From assembly GCA_036365455.1 (NCBI GenBank), contig JAWQUS010000032.1:17368001-17432000 (forward strand): 64,000 nt of DNA, read 5' to 3'. The notes under the pieces are model-generated. The model worked only from the letters and a program-made list of their open reading frames with translations, was not told where the DNA came from and did not search any database. The position numbers and the translations under genes were made by a program. Origin of the DNA: Macrosoma leucophasiata (taxonomy: Eukaryota > Arthropoda > Insecta > Lepidoptera > Hedylidae). Position 1 is the first letter of the stretch, and every line of letters starts with the position of its first letter. Below, piece by piece: positions 63,031 through 64,000 of the stretch.

Positions 63031-64000
63031 CTTCATAACTTATTAATTTGATACTTACATATTATACTTGATGACTATAATAAACTAACTTTTACACTGC
63101 TTAATTAAATACGAAATATCGTTTTACTTGACACTGGCAATATGCGTAATCGCGATGCCATAACACCAAAAAAAAAATGACAGTGCATCTGTCAATGCCA
63201 GTGTTACCAGTACATAATTTCCTAATTCCATGAAATTCTGCGCGAAATATCCAAATTCCCCGCTCATAAAGGATGAAACTATCTAATATAAACATAATAA
63301 TTATAGTTAAATAAAAAGAACAGAAGTGATCCAAGTTGCATTTTCGGAAAAAAATGAGGTATATCACTTTTTGTGACTTTTGACGTAACATTGCTTTTGG
63401 GCCAAGAAGCTTGTTTTTACCTTCAAGCATAGAGTGATATAAGTATCTTCAAGCATCGACTATAGGAAGGCTGATTGGTCTGTGCCTTCAAGCTTCTTGT
63501 TTTGGGCTTAGATTAATAGTCTAAGCTTTTGGGTATGAATTAGGGTTGTGCAAAAGTAATCCAAGTGTTATCAGTACTTTTTCAAACAAACTCTTTCATG
63601 TTCCATTTCTGTATTACAACTTAGGCAAGTAACGATTTCTTAAACCTACCTACATTATTAATAATTTAATTTTTTTTTGAGGGATTAAAAAGTAACTAAG
63701 AAAGTCTAAGTTATCAAGTTATGTTCATATGTATCATATAACAAGCGTGTTGTAATAAAACTAATCAAAAAATTACGAAATTCCTAGAAACGCGTTTCAC
63801 TCATTATCTCAACATGAACAAAATGCTACTTGGATCACTTCTGTTCCTATCCTGTAGCCATATCATATATTTATTATACTACTATTATAAATCTATGAGC
63901 CATATATACATAAATATTTCAGGCCGAGTGTAATCTGCCAGTAACTGAATTAAATATTTTGATTATTGCAGTAATAAATTTTAAGGTTAAAAAATTAACC
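63031..64000. other. AT-rich non-coding end of window
   Basis: A 109-codon open frame on the minus strand (63101-63430) lacks domain or splice support. Nothing else recognised. Confidence 0.4.

Noticed and set aside
63101..63430. 109-codon minus-strand frame
   Set aside because: Hydrophobic and low-complexity, in AT-rich DNA, with no recognisable family.
1..64000. CRISPR array, prokaryotic operon or phage
   Set aside because: Repeats are dispersed transposon families, genes have introns, and there is no regular spacer pattern.

Overview
This window is nuclear DNA of an insect, most probably a moth or butterfly. It is AT-rich, has spliceosomal introns, and is packed with repeat types familiar from lepidopteran genomes: tRNA-like SINEs, Helitron-like sequences ending in CAGCTAGT, mariner and hAT elements, palindromic MITEs and LINE tails. 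I see no prokaryotic genes, operons, CRISPR arrays or viral genomes. The species cannot be named from sequence alone.

Two host genes can be assembled exon by exon with consistent phases and GT-AG splice sites. (1) On the plus strand, a small secreted Cys-rich protein: an 8-nt coding exon at 19254-19261, exon 2 at 35723-35906 and exon 3 at 37007-37264, 149 residues. It has a signal peptide, a Thr-rich middle and a six-Cys C-terminal domain; its function is unknown. (2) On the minus strand, a 12-exon orthologue of TRAFD1 (TRAF-type zinc finger domain-containing protein 1) from 60464 down to 43780. It encodes 623 residues with N-terminal TRAF-type zinc fingers and two C-terminal CEFC fingers.

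Layout. 1-1640: 5' part of a LINE on the minus strand, with an uninterrupted ORF1 (three CCHC knuckles) running off the window edge. 1.6-19 kb: intergenic DNA with Helitron-like pieces, SINEs, nested MITEs, a LINE reverse-transcriptase relic and AT-rich DNA. 19.2-37.3 kb: the secreted-protein gene, whose roughly 16.5 kb first intron holds many repeats, including an 8-bp-TSD inverted-repeat family, a hAT relic carrying a CR1/Jockey-like LINE fragment, and a tandem triplet of Helitron-like units. 37.4-43.7 kb: intergenic repeats and a tRNA-like sequence. 43.7-60.5 kb: TRAFD1, with two mariner transposons in intron 9 and Penelope-like sequences in introns 2 and 7. 60.5-64 kb: AT-rich flank with repeats.

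The host genes need not act together. TRAFD1 is an intracellular regulator of innate immune signalling in vertebrates, and the other product is predicted to be exported. No new multi-gene system is visible. The points most worth following are the hidden intact LINE ORF1, the two full gene models, the matching introns inside both TRAFD1 C-terminal fingers, a duplicated and inactivated splice donor, and several well-dated nested insertions.
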